This document shows positions 8,534 to 17,417 of a stretch of 64,000 bases of DNA, in pieces; within the stretch, counting starts at the first letter, position 1; each line of letters opens with the position of its first letter. The stretch comes from Christiangramia sediminis. Lineage in GTDB: Bacteria > Bacteroidota > Bacteroidia > Flavobacteriales > Flavobacteriaceae. Under the pieces are notes generated by a model. It was not told where the DNA came from. It saw nothing but the letters and a program-made list of their open reading frames with translations, and did no database searches. Both the position numbers and the translations under genes were made by a program. The stretch covers positions 868,001 through 932,000 of the forward strand of contig NZ_JAJBZG010000005.1 in assembly GCF_020552705.1 (NCBI RefSeq), given 5' to 3'.

Positions 8534-9436
8534 ATGAGTAAAAAAATAAAAGCTGTTTGTTTTGGAGAGATCCTCTTTGACGTATTTCCTGATAGGGAAA
8601 GAATTGGTGGTGCACCCCTGAATGTGGCCAGCAGATTAAGCAGTATGGGTATTGAAACAGAAATGATAAGCCGGGTAGGAGTTGATGAAAAAGGGGAGAA
8701 ATTGCTTAAGTATCTCAGCACTGCAAATATTGAAACCGGGAATATTCTAAAAGATGAAGAAAATCCCACGGGAATGGTAAATGTGACGCTTTCAGCAGCG
8801 GGTTCTGCTACCTATGATATCAATTATCCTTCAGCCTGGGATAAAATTGAACTTACAGATACGATGATAACTTCAGTAAAGAATTCAGATGCTTTTATCT
8901 TCGGAAGCCTTGTTTGCCGTGATGAGGTAAGCAGGAATACTTTGTTTGAACTTATTCCGAAGGCGAAATACCGTGTACTGGATTTTAACTTACGGCCGCC
9001 GCATTATACGGAAGAACTTTTACTTGAACTGATGCACCATGCAGAATTTCTCAAATTCAATGATGATGAGCTTTTCGAGATTGCGAGAATGATGGGGTCA
9101 CAATATAATTCCCTGGAACAGAATCTGCTTTTTATCGCTGTAAAATCAAAAGCAAAACAAATTTGTGTTACCAAGGGCAGGCATGGTGCGTTATTAATGC
9201 ACGATAAAAAACTCTATTATAATTCAGGGTATAAAATCAATGTGAAAGATACGGTTGGGGCAGGGGATTCCTTTCTGGGAACCTTGCTGGCTAAACTTTT
9301 ACAGGGAGATGAACCACAACAGGCTTTAGATAAAGCTTGCGCTGTGGGTGCTTTAGTAGCCGCAAAGGAAGGTGCGAATCCAGAGATCTCTGCTGAATTT
9401 CTCAAAAATTTCATTGAACCTTACCATAAAAAATAA
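8534..9436 (+). CDS. PfkB-family fructokinase
   Basis: A 300-residue ribokinase/PfkB-family kinase. The substrate-binding GG motif is at 25-26 and the signature DTVGAGDS at 239-246, with catalytic base Asp245 and the anion-hole GAG. The length and RERIGGAPLNVA segment fit bacterial fructokinases. It would phosphorylate fructose released by the upstream GH32 enzyme for entry to glycolysis. It starts 24 nt after the GH32 stop and closes the operon; the next gene is convergent. Adenosine or ribose kinase is less likely given context. Confidence 0.9.
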   Translation: MSKKIKAVCFGEILFDVFPDRERIGGAPLNVASRLSSMGIETEMISRVGVDEKGEKLLKYLSTANIETGNILKDEENPTGMVNVTLSAAGSATYDINYPSAWDKIELTDTMITSVKNSDAFIFGSLVCRDEVSRNTLFELIPKAKYRVLDFNLRPPHYTEELLLELMHHAEFLKFNDDELFEIARMMGSQYNSLEQNLLFIAVKSKAKQICVTKGRHGALLMHDKKLYYNSGYKINVKDTVGAGDSFLGTLLAKLLQGDEPQQALDKACAVGALVAAKEGANPEISAEFLKNFIEPYHKK

Positions 9437-9485
9437 TTTTCCGGCATTTATTAAATATTAACAATGCCGGAAGATCAATAAGGTT

Positions 9486-10904
9486 TTATTTCTTCTGACT
9501 TATTTCGCGGGTAAGCCACCCACTTTTGCTCGCAGTCGCAATGGCATAGGGAGTGATCCAGAATAAACCGAATGTGTATAAGATACTATAAGAATATGCC
9601 CAGAAAGATTCAGAAGTATTGTATTTCTTAGCATAAAAGAATACTGGAAAACTTGAAAAAATAAGGATACTTAATAAGGTGGAGCTTATAAAGAGTACTG
9701 GATGAGAGATCACAAAAAATAGCATCACTAAAATAAGTGGATAACTCATAATAATCTTTAAAAACTGGTTTATAAAAAGTAGTCGCGAACCAAGTTTAGA
9801 TCCTTCTCTAAAATTTGTAAAAACATACTTAGACATGGCAATGTTCTCACGAACATTACTTCTTCCCCATCTAATGAACATCTTATATAAACCTTTATAT
9901 TTTTCAGGAACATTGGTATAGGCGTAGGCATTACGTTGGAATAATACATGTTTTCCCTGTTTCAGGATCATGTTGGTCATTGCCCTATCTTCACCAATAT
10001 CAGAAGGTTTTCCCATAAACGTCTGATTGATCCATTGCGGCAGACATTCAAAAACAGCTGTTCTGCGATAAGCGGCTAGTGCACCGGGAGTACATAGTAC
10101 CGATTCCAGAGAACTTTCAGCGGAACGAACAAATTCAAAACTAAGTACAAAACTTACATTAAGCATTTTAGGGAGCAGAGCCTTCTCATTATTTAGAACT
10201 CTTATGTTACCGGCAACGGCACCACATTTTTCATTCAAAACAAACGGGCTTACCAGATTTCTTAAGGTGTCTGGATTTACTACAGAGTCACTATCTACCG
10301 TTACAAAAACCTCCCCTGTCCCCAGGTTAAATCCACGATATAAAGCGTGTCGCTTTCCTTTATTTTTTGGTTGCTGGTAAATTGACAGGCGATCACCAAG
10401 TAAATTTTTAGCCTCCTGCATCCAGTACCAGGTATCATCCTTACTACCATCGTCTATAGCCAGTAGTTGTAATTTCTCTTCCGGAAAGTCACTTTTAGCA
10501 AGGCTTAATAAGGTAGCATAAACCTGTTTACCTTCATTGTAGGCTGGCACGATCACCGTGGTTGTGGGTAGTTTATCGTTAGAGACAGATTTAATTGGTT
10601 TATATCTAAAATACAAGTATAGATTATACACGAAAAATCCAGCTCTATATAAAAATAAGGCACTGGCAATTATAAAGAATACAAATCCCCAGCTAGAATT
10701 GATTCTCTCAGTATTATATTCTGAAAAATCATTCTGTAAATAATATACCAGGAATGCAGCTACGATCATTAAAATAAAAGTACTCGCAAGTACTACGATT
10801 CCCCAAATATTCTTGGGATTTTTAGTATTAGAAGATGTATCTGAAGTATTAGAAGGGTTTATTGCAGTCTTGTTATTTGCAAAATTCATATTTTTTGAAT
10901 TCAT
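9486..10904 (-). CDS. membrane glycosyltransferase family 2 (HAS/cellulose synthase type)
   Basis: A 472-residue processive-type GT2. After an Asn/Ser/Thr-rich N-terminal tail (1-32) come two membrane segments (about 34-55 and 72-98), the cytosolic GT-A domain with VIVPAYNEG (118-125), DDGS (151-154), DSDS (204-207), the GED base motif (304-306) and RWGRS (345-349, equivalent of Q/RxxRW), then three to four C-terminal helices. This layout matches hyaluronan synthase, chitooligosaccharide (NodC) or poly-GlcNAc synthases, so it likely polymerises and exports a beta-linked polysaccharide; the sugar is unknown. No partner export or modification gene is adjacent. A promoter-like box at 11140-11147 would give a leader of about 230 nt. 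Confidence 0.85.
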   Translation of the reverse strand: MNSKNMNFANNKTAINPSNTSDTSSNTKNPKNIWGIVVLASTFILMIVAAFLVYYLQNDFSEYNTERINSSWGFVFFIIASALFLYRAGFFVYNLYLYFRYKPIKSVSNDKLPTTTVIVPAYNEGKQVYATLLSLAKSDFPEEKLQLLAIDDGSKDDTWYWMQEAKNLLGDRLSIYQQPKNKGKRHALYRGFNLGTGEVFVTVDSDSVVNPDTLRNLVSPFVLNEKCGAVAGNIRVLNNEKALLPKMLNVSFVLSFEFVRSAESSLESVLCTPGALAAYRRTAVFECLPQWINQTFMGKPSDIGEDRAMTNMILKQGKHVLFQRNAYAYTNVPEKYKGLYKMFIRWGRSNVRENIAMSKYVFTNFREGSKLGSRLLFINQFLKIIMSYPLILVMLFFVISHPVLFISSTLLSILIFSSFPVFFYAKKYNTSESFWAYSYSILYTFGLFWITPYAIATASKSGWLTREISQKK

Positions 10905-10917
10905 AATTTTTATTCTA

Positions 10918-10989
10918 TTAAAGAATGTTGAAATCCATTAGCAACTCCCGTGCCATTGCATATTTGCCGTGCTGTGGAGCGTTTTTCAT
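10918..10989 (-). CDS. possible leader peptide (23 aa) upstream of glycosyltransferase
   Basis: An ATG-initiated 23-codon ORF ends in TAA then TAG, 13 nt upstream of the glycosyltransferase ATG. Its product (starting MKNAPQHGKYAMARELL) is basic then hydrophobic and does not look like the low-complexity flanks. It lies inside the transcript predicted from the box at 11140-11147. It could be a regulatory upstream ORF or small protein, or chance; there is no codon-level proof. Confidence 0.3.
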   Translation of the reverse strand: MKNAPQHGKYAMARELLMDFNIL

Positions 10990-11139
10990 ACTATAACTGT
11001 GTAGAAATTCTATATTTTATACACATGTGAGTACACAATTTTTGTAATTGAAAGTTTTTGACCGAATCAATGAGCCGCGTTTCAATAATCAAAGTTACCT
11101 CCTCAGCATACTATCACTGGCGAATTTATTTTCAGCCGG

Positions 11140-11147
11140 CAAATATA
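11140..11147 (-). promoter_or_regulatory. candidate -7 box for glycosyltransferase
   Basis: The minus strand reads TATATTTG, an exact TAnnTTTG match. No good TTTG is found at 19-20 bp upstream (only TTTC at about 16). It would give a leader of about 230 nt. Confidence 0.4.
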
Positions 11148-11412
11148 GATTTAATAAGAATCGGAAATATTCTACAGGAAAAGAAATATTCACAATTTTT
11201 AGCTGTAATTTTTAAGGCTGCTCACAGCTAGTTTACCTGTACGTAGGAGAAGTGAGAAATATGAAGGTTTGAAATTCTATAATTCAGGCTACCTCCATTA
11301 GAATAATATATTCCGATGAATCTATTAATGAGAAACGCAATTTTCTTCACCTTACACAGTGAAGCAGGTTAAAGAAAATAATTAACTTCCTAATTAATCT
11401 AATATCACACAT

Positions 11413-11976
11413 ATGGCAAAACACAAAGATCCGTCATTTCAACAAAAGGAAGAATTGATAAACGTTTTAAAGACCCGTTTCGAGGAAAATATGAATCGTC
11501 ATAAAGGTCTGGATTGGACGAAAATCCGGGATAAACTTGAAGCGAATCCAGGAAAAATCTGGTCTATTTATGAAATGGAAAGAACCGGTGGGCAGCCTGA
11601 TGTGGTTGATCAAAAAAAAGATACCGATGAATATCTTTTTTATGACTGTTCTATAGAAAGTCCCACTGGTCGAAGAAGTCTTTGTTATGACCAGGATGCA
11701 CTTGAATCAAGGAAGCAAAATAAACCTAAGAATAGTGCGGTGAAGACGGCAGCATCAATGGGTATTGAAATCTTAACAGAACAACAATATCTGGAATTTC
11801 AGAAACTGGGAAATTTTGACACCAAAACTTCCAGCTGGTTGAAAACTCCATCTGATATAAGGAAACTGGGCGGAGCCATCTTTGGAGATTTTCGCTATAA
11901 CCAGGTTTTTATTTATCACAATGGAGCAGAATCTTACTATGCGGCACGCGGTTTTAGAGCTTCGTTGAAATTATAA
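11413..11976 (+). CDS. DUF4256 domain protein
   Basis: A 187-residue soluble protein matching DUF4256 over its full length. Conserved-looking blocks are LKTRFEENMNRHKGLDW (N-terminal), METER-like MERTGGQPDVV (about 55-65), YDCSIESPTGRRSLCYD (76-92) and the C-terminal RVFxYHNGAESYYAARGFR-type end. The family is widespread, single-domain and uncharacterised. There is no signal peptide. It is monocistronic, with an M20 peptidase on the same strand 226 bp downstream. Function unknown. Confidence 0.82.
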   Translation: MAKHKDPSFQQKEELINVLKTRFEENMNRHKGLDWTKIRDKLEANPGKIWSIYEMERTGGQPDVVDQKKDTDEYLFYDCSIESPTGRRSLCYDQDALESRKQNKPKNSAVKTAASMGIEILTEQQYLEFQKLGNFDTKTSSWLKTPSDIRKLGGAIFGDFRYNQVFIYHNGAESYYAARGFRASLKL

Positions 11977-12202
11977 TAATTACAGAACAAAGCAATAAAT
12001 GTCATACTCATAGCTTCTGCGGTATAAATAAGAGAGCAAATATTTTCATATTATGCAAAGCATGCTTGTGGTAGACCCAAGTATTCCTTTAAGAGAACCT
12101 GCTTCTTTTTTGTATTTTTATCGAAATACAGGCCTGAGCTTTTCAGGATAGAGTCCAAAATTAATCAACCGGGGGTGAAGCCTCTTTCAATGTGATATTC
12201 TA

Positions 12203-13522
12203 ATGAAATTAATACTAAGAACCTTTATTTTTCTATTTATTTTCTCTTTTTCAATTAGTGGTTTCAGTCAGCTTAATAAAACTGAGAAGAAGATAATAAA
12301 AGCGGTAGATATGCATACCGATGAATCTCTGAAATTGCTGGAGAAAGCAGTCAATATCAATAGTGGAACTATGAATTTTAAGGGAGTTCGTGAAGTTGGT
12401 GAGCTTTTTAAGGCTGAACTCGATAAGCTGGGTTTTGAAACACAGCTTACTTCCGGAGAGGCGTATGGTCGCGCTGGACATCTTATCGCTACTCATGAAG
12501 GTAAACCGGGACTTAAGTTATTGCTTATTGGTCACCTGGATACGGTCTTTGAACTGGACAGCCCTTTTCAAAATTCAAGTATGGAGAATGATTCTATCAT
12601 GAAAGCGCCGGGAGTTGCCGATATGAAAGGAGGCGATGTGGTGATTATCCTGGCTATGCGGGCTTTAAAGGAAGCAGGTATTCTTGATGAGATGTCAGTA
12701 AAAATAGTAATGACCGGAGACGAGGAAAAAAGCGGAGATCCTATAGAACTTTCAAAAAAGGATCTCGTAGATGGAGCTAAATGGGCTGATGTCGCCCTGG
12801 GTTTTGAAAATGGTGATGGGAACCCCGGGACCATCGTCACTTCAAGAAGGGGTTCATCCAGCTGGAAACTTGAAGTAAATGGAAATGCCGCTCATTCTTC
12901 ACAGGTTTTTACCTATAAAGTAGGGGTGGGAGCTATTTATGAGGCTTCAAGAATATTGAATGAATTCTATTCTCAACTTTCAACCGAAGAAAACCTCACT
13001 TTTAATCCGGGATTTATTCTTGGGGGAACTTCAGTAGATGCGGAAGAAGACAATATGGGAGGTTCAGCTTCTGGTAAAACGAACGTGGTCGCTCAAAAAG
13101 CATTAATTCGTGGTGATATCAGGGCGGTCTCGCAAGAACAGCTGGAGAGTGCCAAAGCTACTATGGCTAAAATAGTTTCAGATAATTATCCGCAGACTCA
13201 GACAAAACTAAGTTTCGATGATGGCGGTTATCCTCCTCTGGATCCTGCCGAAGGAAATTCAAAATTGCTGGAATTTTACAATGAGATAAGTCAGGATCTT
13301 GGATTCGGGAGCGTTTCGGCGGTAAATCCCAGAAATGCAGGTGCGGCTGATATTTCATTTACTGCCGGTCATGTGGAAATGGCAGCAGACGGGCTTGGCT
13401 TAAGTGGTGCCGATGATCATACAGTGAATGAGACGGGGAATCTGAATATGGTTTCTCGCCAGGCCAAAAGAGCCGCTGTTTTGATGTATAGACTTTCTCA
13501 AAACCAGGTTTCCAAAAAATAA
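12203..13522 (+). CDS. secreted M20 family metallopeptidase (glutamate carboxypeptidase-like)
   Basis: A 439-residue zinc peptidase of family M20 with an N-terminal signal peptide (1-22, ending GFSQ). Metal ligands include GHLDT (His111, Asp113) and the catalytic/metal GDEEKSGDP near 172-180; a dimerisation insert with the AAHSS motif lies around 230 and the last metal-binding His is in DDHTVNE near 410. This is the carboxypeptidase G2/CPDG-like layout, so it probably trims C-terminal residues or dipeptides in the periplasm. It is not in an operon. The 226-bp upstream gap contains two short hairpins but no confident promoter. Confidence 0.88.
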   Translation: MKLILRTFIFLFIFSFSISGFSQLNKTEKKIIKAVDMHTDESLKLLEKAVNINSGTMNFKGVREVGELFKAELDKLGFETQLTSGEAYGRAGHLIATHEGKPGLKLLLIGHLDTVFELDSPFQNSSMENDSIMKAPGVADMKGGDVVIILAMRALKEAGILDEMSVKIVMTGDEEKSGDPIELSKKDLVDGAKWADVALGFENGDGNPGTIVTSRRGSSSWKLEVNGNAAHSSQVFTYKVGVGAIYEASRILNEFYSQLSTEENLTFNPGFILGGTSVDAEEDNMGGSASGKTNVVAQKALIRGDIRAVSQEQLESAKATMAKIVSDNYPQTQTKLSFDDGGYPPLDPAEGNSKLLEFYNEISQDLGFGSVSAVNPRNAGAADISFTAGHVEMAADGLGLSGADDHTVNETGNLNMVSRQAKRAAVLMYRLSQNQVSKK

Positions 13523-13626
13523 TATCCTATTACTGGATAATCTGTAATTAAAGGCTTAGTACAATTTTAAATTATTGTAATATAGTTAATTATGTAAATT
13601 AGAAGCTTAGCTAAAAATCAATAATT

Positions 13627-14079
13627 ATGAAAAAAATAAGTTATTCTACAACTATCAATTGTTCGGTAAAAAAGACTTATAAAACTATGATTGATAAAGA
13701 CCATTATAACGATTGGACTTCTGTGTTCAACCCTGCTTCACGATATGAAGGTTCCTGGGATAAAGGTTCTAAAATTATATTTGTAGGAGAGGATAAGGAA
13801 GGAAATACCGGCGGAATGGTAAGCAGGATCAAAGAAAATATTCCCTATGAATTTATAAGTATAGAACACCTTGGGATTATTGAAGATGAAAAGGAAATAA
13901 CCGAAGGGGAGAAGGTAAAAGAATTTGCGGGTGCTCTTGAAAATTACCGGTTTATAGATGAAAATGGAGCAACCCGTGTGGAAGTAGAAATGGATACCGA
14001 TGAGAACTGGGAAAATTACTTTAAAGAAACATGGCCAAAGGCGCTTCAAAAACTGAAAGAAGTTTGTGAAAATGCTTAA
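13627..14079 (+). CDS. SRPBCC/AHSA1-like START domain protein
   Basis: A 150-residue cytosolic protein with the SRPBCC fold pattern: an opening beta-strand (SYSTTINCSVKKTYKTM), a helix, the EGSWDKGSKI strand pair, the GGMVSRIKENIPYEFISIEHLG block and a long C-terminal amphipathic helix (WENYFKETWPKALQKLKEVC). These proteins bind hydrophobic ligands or act with Hsp90-like partners; no ligand can be assigned. Single gene, ATG start. Confidence 0.75.
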   Translation: MKKISYSTTINCSVKKTYKTMIDKDHYNDWTSVFNPASRYEGSWDKGSKIIFVGEDKEGNTGGMVSRIKENIPYEFISIEHLGIIEDEKEITEGEKVKEFAGALENYRFIDENGATRVEVEMDTDENWENYFKETWPKALQKLKEVCENA

Positions 14080-14279
14080 TTACTGAGAGTAAAATTATCT
14101 CTGTTTTTTTTGAGTTGGAACTCTGAGTCCGATTGTTTTTAGACCCGTAAATAGGAAATTTGGCAGTTATTTTAGGATAACAATCAGCTTTTAGAAAAAT
14201 GATAATTTTTGCACAGCTAAATTTTCTGTAAGTACCACATCTTTAGAAAGAACCACTACATATTTTTTAAAAAAATGTT

Positions 14280-14287
14280 TATGTTTG
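14280..14287 (+). promoter_or_regulatory. -7 box for small membrane protein
   Basis: TATGTTTG matches TAnnTTTG exactly. It would place the transcript start near 14293, just before the first stem of the structured leader. Confidence 0.45.
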
Positions 14288-14298
14288 CAAAAGAAATC

Positions 14299-14361
14299 AG
14301 GTCTTAACCTACACGAATGCCGCCCCTACTCCGCATTTAGATCGCAAGACCTATAAATGCG
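14299..14361 (+). promoter_or_regulatory. structured leader with two crossing stems
   Basis: AGGTCTT (14299-14305) pairs perfectly with AAGACCT (14346-14352). CGCATTTA (14332-14339) pairs perfectly with TAAATGCG (14354-14361). The stems interlock: either a pseudoknot or two mutually exclusive conformers. The second stem ends 5 nt before the ATG at 14367, so it could control translation. No known riboswitch class is recognised. Confidence 0.4.
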
Positions 14362-14366
14362 ATATA

Positions 14367-14552
14367 ATGAATAAAGTACGGATCTTAGGAATCGGGGCTA
14401 TTATAAGCGGAATTCTTATCGGTTATTTTTTTACAAGAACAGATGTACATTTACTCTCAGGAATGCTTATAGGAGTGGGTGTAGGCTGGGTTATAACAGG
14501 AAGATTCCTCTCTCATGGGAAAAAACAGAAATCTCGAGTAAGAGCAGATTAG
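14367..14552 (+). CDS. small two-helix membrane protein
   Basis: A 61-residue protein with two hydrophobic segments (about 5-22 and 30-47) joined by a short loop, and a basic C-terminal tail. The glycine spacing within the helices (SGILIGYF, GMLIGVGVG) suggests tight helix packing. I recognise no family. It follows a consensus -7 box and a leader of about 75 nt with two strong interlocking stems, which argues that it is a real, regulated gene. The next gene is convergent. Confidence 0.6.
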   Translation: MNKVRILGIGAIISGILIGYFFTRTDVHLLSGMLIGVGVGWVITGRFLSHGKKQKSRVRAD

Positions 14553-14614
14553 ATAGTTCAATATCTGAAGTACTAGAAATTTAAGGGTAGTTGTTCATTA
14601 TTTACAATAATCAA

Positions 14615-16462
14615 TTATCCAGCTATTTTTTCTTCGTTTTCCTTAGCAATATTTGCATAATACATCTTGAGGATTCTGCCATTTTTCACCTCTACTTCTC
14701 CGCGATATTCACACTCAAATTTATCTTTAACGAGTTCATAAGTATTTTCAGAGATATTTATTCTACCTATATCAGAATGGGATTCCATACGAGCAGCAAT
14801 ATTAACGGTATCGCCCCAAATATCGTAAGCGAATTTTTTTGTACCTACAACTCCTGCTACCACGGGACCTGAATTTAGACCGATCCTAACGTCAAAATTA
14901 GCATCATCATAAAGTGAATTTTCCTTTGTTTCTTTAACAAATTGAGTCATTTCGAAGGCGGCCATTAAAATTCGGTATGCATGATCCTGAGTGGGAAATG
15001 GGAGTCCGCTTGCGGCCATATAGCTATCTCCAATCGTCTTTATCTTTTCTATATCATACTTCTCCATGATCTTATCAAATTGCGAGAAATAATAATCGAT
15101 TGTTTTTATAAGCCTTTCCGGAGGAAGTTTCTCAGCTATGAGTGTAAATCTCTTGAAATCGGCAAATAATACGGTGACCGATTCAAACTTCTTAGCGCGA
15201 ACCTTACCATTCTTTTTGAGTTCCCGGGCGGTTTCTTCCGGAAGAATATTGAGCAATAATAGCTCAGACCGGTTTTTCTCTTTTTCAATGATAGCGCTGG
15301 TTCTTTTAATAAACCTGTTTCTGCGATAAAGTCCGAAAGCCAGCAAACATATCAAAAATGAAGCAACGCCAATAGAAATAACCACGAGTTGCTGATTTTT
15401 TCTTTGCTCACTAAGCAGGTCTACTTCTGCCTGTTTTTGAGCAACTTCATAATCTGCACGTAATCCCGCGATATTCTGGGCAGTAGAAACATTCAGCACA
15501 CTGTCTTTATAGGTAATATACTCTTTGTAGAATTTATAGGCTTCAGGGGTATTTCCTGTTTTTTCATAAATCTGGGATAACCTTAAATTCGCTTCCCTTA
15601 TTTCATTTTTGAATCCGTAAGTTTTTGCCAGATCCCGGCTGAGACTTGCAAATTCTATTGCTGTAGAATCTTCATTTTTTTCAGTATAAATATCAGACAT
15701 TCCATTTAGAAATTCACAGATGGGAGAATAATCTCCCTCGCGTTCAAGAGTTTGAATTGCCTGACCTATATTTATTTCGGCCTCTTTATTTCTACCCATT
15801 TTGGCATAAGCAAGTCCCAATGTGCCAGCACAATAAGCAAGTCCAAGGTCAAAATTGATATTTTTAAAAATTTGTTCAGATTCATTTAAATATAAGATGG
15901 CCTTATCAATCTGATTATTTTTAAGATATCCGTCCCCGGCATTAAATATGACAGATCCCAAAGTAAGAGAATCGTTTGTTCCTCGAAAAATCGCTATAGC
16001 TTCGTTGTAGTATTTAATAGACCTGTCATGATTCCTGGTTAGGGAGTAAACATCACCTAGCGTGACTTTTATTAATCCCAGTTCCTTTTCGTTCCTGGCA
16101 ACCGAACCTGCCTTAAAGTAACTTTCCAGAGCCTCGCTAAAATCACCTCTTGAAGCCAGTGCATTTCCTTTCTGAAGATATCCTGAATAGATGTAAGTAG
16201 AAGAATCTTTTTCTTTTGCAGCTTTTAAAAGTTCATTGGAGAACTTTAATTTTTTATAGGGAGCTATAGAATTTTCTGAAAGTTCTTTCAAAAGTTTCAG
16301 GTTGTTCTGCAACTTGTAATTGGAGCTATAAATTTTTTCGAGACTATCGGCAATTGCCTGATCCTGGGCAATAGTATTACCAGATAGAAAAATAATAGAA
16401 AATACCAGGAACAGAGATTTCCTGTACTTCAATAAGCATATATGCATCCAGGATATCTGCAT
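14615..16462 (-). CDS. TPR sensor / class III adenylate cyclase, transmembrane
   Basis: A 615-residue receptor-type cyclase: N-terminal signal/anchor (about 16-32), periplasmic TPR array (about 45-330), coiled coil, one membrane helix (359-379) and a cytosolic class III catalytic domain (about 425-600). Catalytic features are the metal Asp in FADF (D435) and IGD (D479), Lys475 and WGDTVN with Asp551 (adenine-specifying pair), and NIAARMES with Asn554 and Arg558 (transition state). The set predicts ATP to cAMP conversion rather than cGMP. It starts 9 nt after the 156-aa secreted protein gene, so both form one transcript; that protein could be a ligand or partner of the periplasmic TPRs (inference). 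Confidence 0.88.
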   Translation of the reverse strand: MQISWMHICLLKYRKSLFLVFSIIFLSGNTIAQDQAIADSLEKIYSSNYKLQNNLKLLKELSENSIAPYKKLKFSNELLKAAKEKDSSTYIYSGYLQKGNALASRGDFSEALESYFKAGSVARNEKELGLIKVTLGDVYSLTRNHDRSIKYYNEAIAIFRGTNDSLTLGSVIFNAGDGYLKNNQIDKAILYLNESEQIFKNINFDLGLAYCAGTLGLAYAKMGRNKEAEINIGQAIQTLEREGDYSPICEFLNGMSDIYTEKNEDSTAIEFASLSRDLAKTYGFKNEIREANLRLSQIYEKTGNTPEAYKFYKEYITYKDSVLNVSTAQNIAGLRADYEVAQKQAEVDLLSEQRKNQQLVVISIGVASFLICLLAFGLYRRNRFIKRTSAIIEKEKNRSELLLLNILPEETARELKKNGKVRAKKFESVTVLFADFKRFTLIAEKLPPERLIKTIDYYFSQFDKIMEKYDIEKIKTIGDSYMAASGLPFPTQDHAYRILMAAFEMTQFVKETKENSLYDDANFDVRIGLNSGPVVAGVVGTKKFAYDIWGDTVNIAARMESHSDIGRINISENTYELVKDKFECEYRGEVEVKNGRILKMYYANIAKENEEKIAG

Positions 16463-16471
16463 ATAAAATTA

Positions 16472-16942
16472 TTAATCTTGCGGAATTAATTTCAGTTTTG
16501 GATCAATCGTATATTCTGTCCAGGTTTGAGAGCCTCTTTTTCTTACCTCGAATTTAATGGAGTATTTTTCTATATCGCCCGGTGTTCCTTCCTGTACTTT
16601 TCCTACCACCACCCCTGTTCCGTTTTGTTCAGAAATCCTTCCAGCTCCAAGTAATTTAACACCCTCATCATGCTTAAATAATTTTATTCTTACCAGGCCA
16701 CCACTGTCTGGAGTAGCGCTCCCCTTCCAGATGATCACATCTCCTATTTTTACATCCAGGGTAAAATCTTTGTTTTTAATTTCAGAAGCCTGTCCGAATG
16801 TAGCGGTCTCATCAATATTGTTTTCGTCAATATTTTCCGTGTCCACTTCCAGGTTAATGATTGGATTGCCTTGAGCAAGAAGGTTCACATTAAAAAGTAA
16901 TACGCTAATAATGCAAAGTAAAATTGTAGCTTTTGATTTCAT
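16472..16942 (-). CDS. secreted hypothetical protein upstream of adenylate cyclase
   Basis: A 156-residue protein with a signal peptide (1-23, ending LLAQG). The mature part has an acidic stretch (EVDTENIDENNIDETATFG) followed by a beta-rich domain with repeated charged strands, plausibly an Ig/jelly-roll-like fold. No named family recognised. It is the first gene of a two-gene unit with the TPR-adenylate cyclase (9-nt gap), so a role in the same periplasmic signal is the main functional clue. Confidence 0.65.
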   Translation of the reverse strand: MKSKATILLCIISVLLFNVNLLAQGNPIINLEVDTENIDENNIDETATFGQASEIKNKDFTLDVKIGDVIIWKGSATPDSGGLVRIKLFKHDEGVKLLGAGRISEQNGTGVVVGKVQEGTPGDIEKYSIKFEVRKRGSQTWTEYTIDPKLKLIPQD

Positions 16943-17417
16943 AACTATTATTTTGGTTGTTTTCTAAGTAGGTGAAGTAAAGCTGATTTTCAATTTTGAA
17001 ATGGAAGTGGGGGAGCACTGCATCTAATATAAGAGATAAAGGGCTCACTAAGATAGTGAAATATTTTAATCACCTGTAAATAAGGTTTTTATATTTAATA
17101 ATGAATTTGTAATTTGAAATTTTAAGGAAAAAAATAAAGGATCGTGACTTAGAATTAATTTTTATCTATTTATGGTGCGTTTTTTGATCGAGTAAGTGTA
17201 TATTTCTATTTGATTTAAGTTGTATGGCTACTTATTAAAATCATTTCTATATTTAAATAATAGATTTGGTATTGAAAAATTCTATATAGAATAAGATAAG
17301 TATGATTATTCTTAGACAAATTTGTTTTTTTAATTACATACATTTAAATTTTAAAATGAATCATCAGGTTCGCCTAATGAATATATTCACGTATTATTGA
17401 AAAATTTATTATAGAAA
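16943..17417. other. 475-bp AT-rich intergenic region
   Basis: Very AT-rich spacer between the minus-strand cyclase unit and the plus-strand 69-aa gene. The only pattern seen is TAGATTTG (17261-17268, a TAnnTTTG match without a good -33). No repeat of the 21-35 kb families and no ORF with coding character. Confidence 0.5.

Larger units (their letters stand above)
10905..11412. other. 508-bp divergent intergenic region
   Basis: Separates the minus-strand glycosyltransferase from the plus-strand DUF4256 gene. It holds a minus-strand -7 box (11140-11147), a 23-codon ORF (10918-10989, minus) and AT-rich sequence. I see no known riboswitch consensus, tRNA or transposon remnant in it. Confidence 0.6.
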
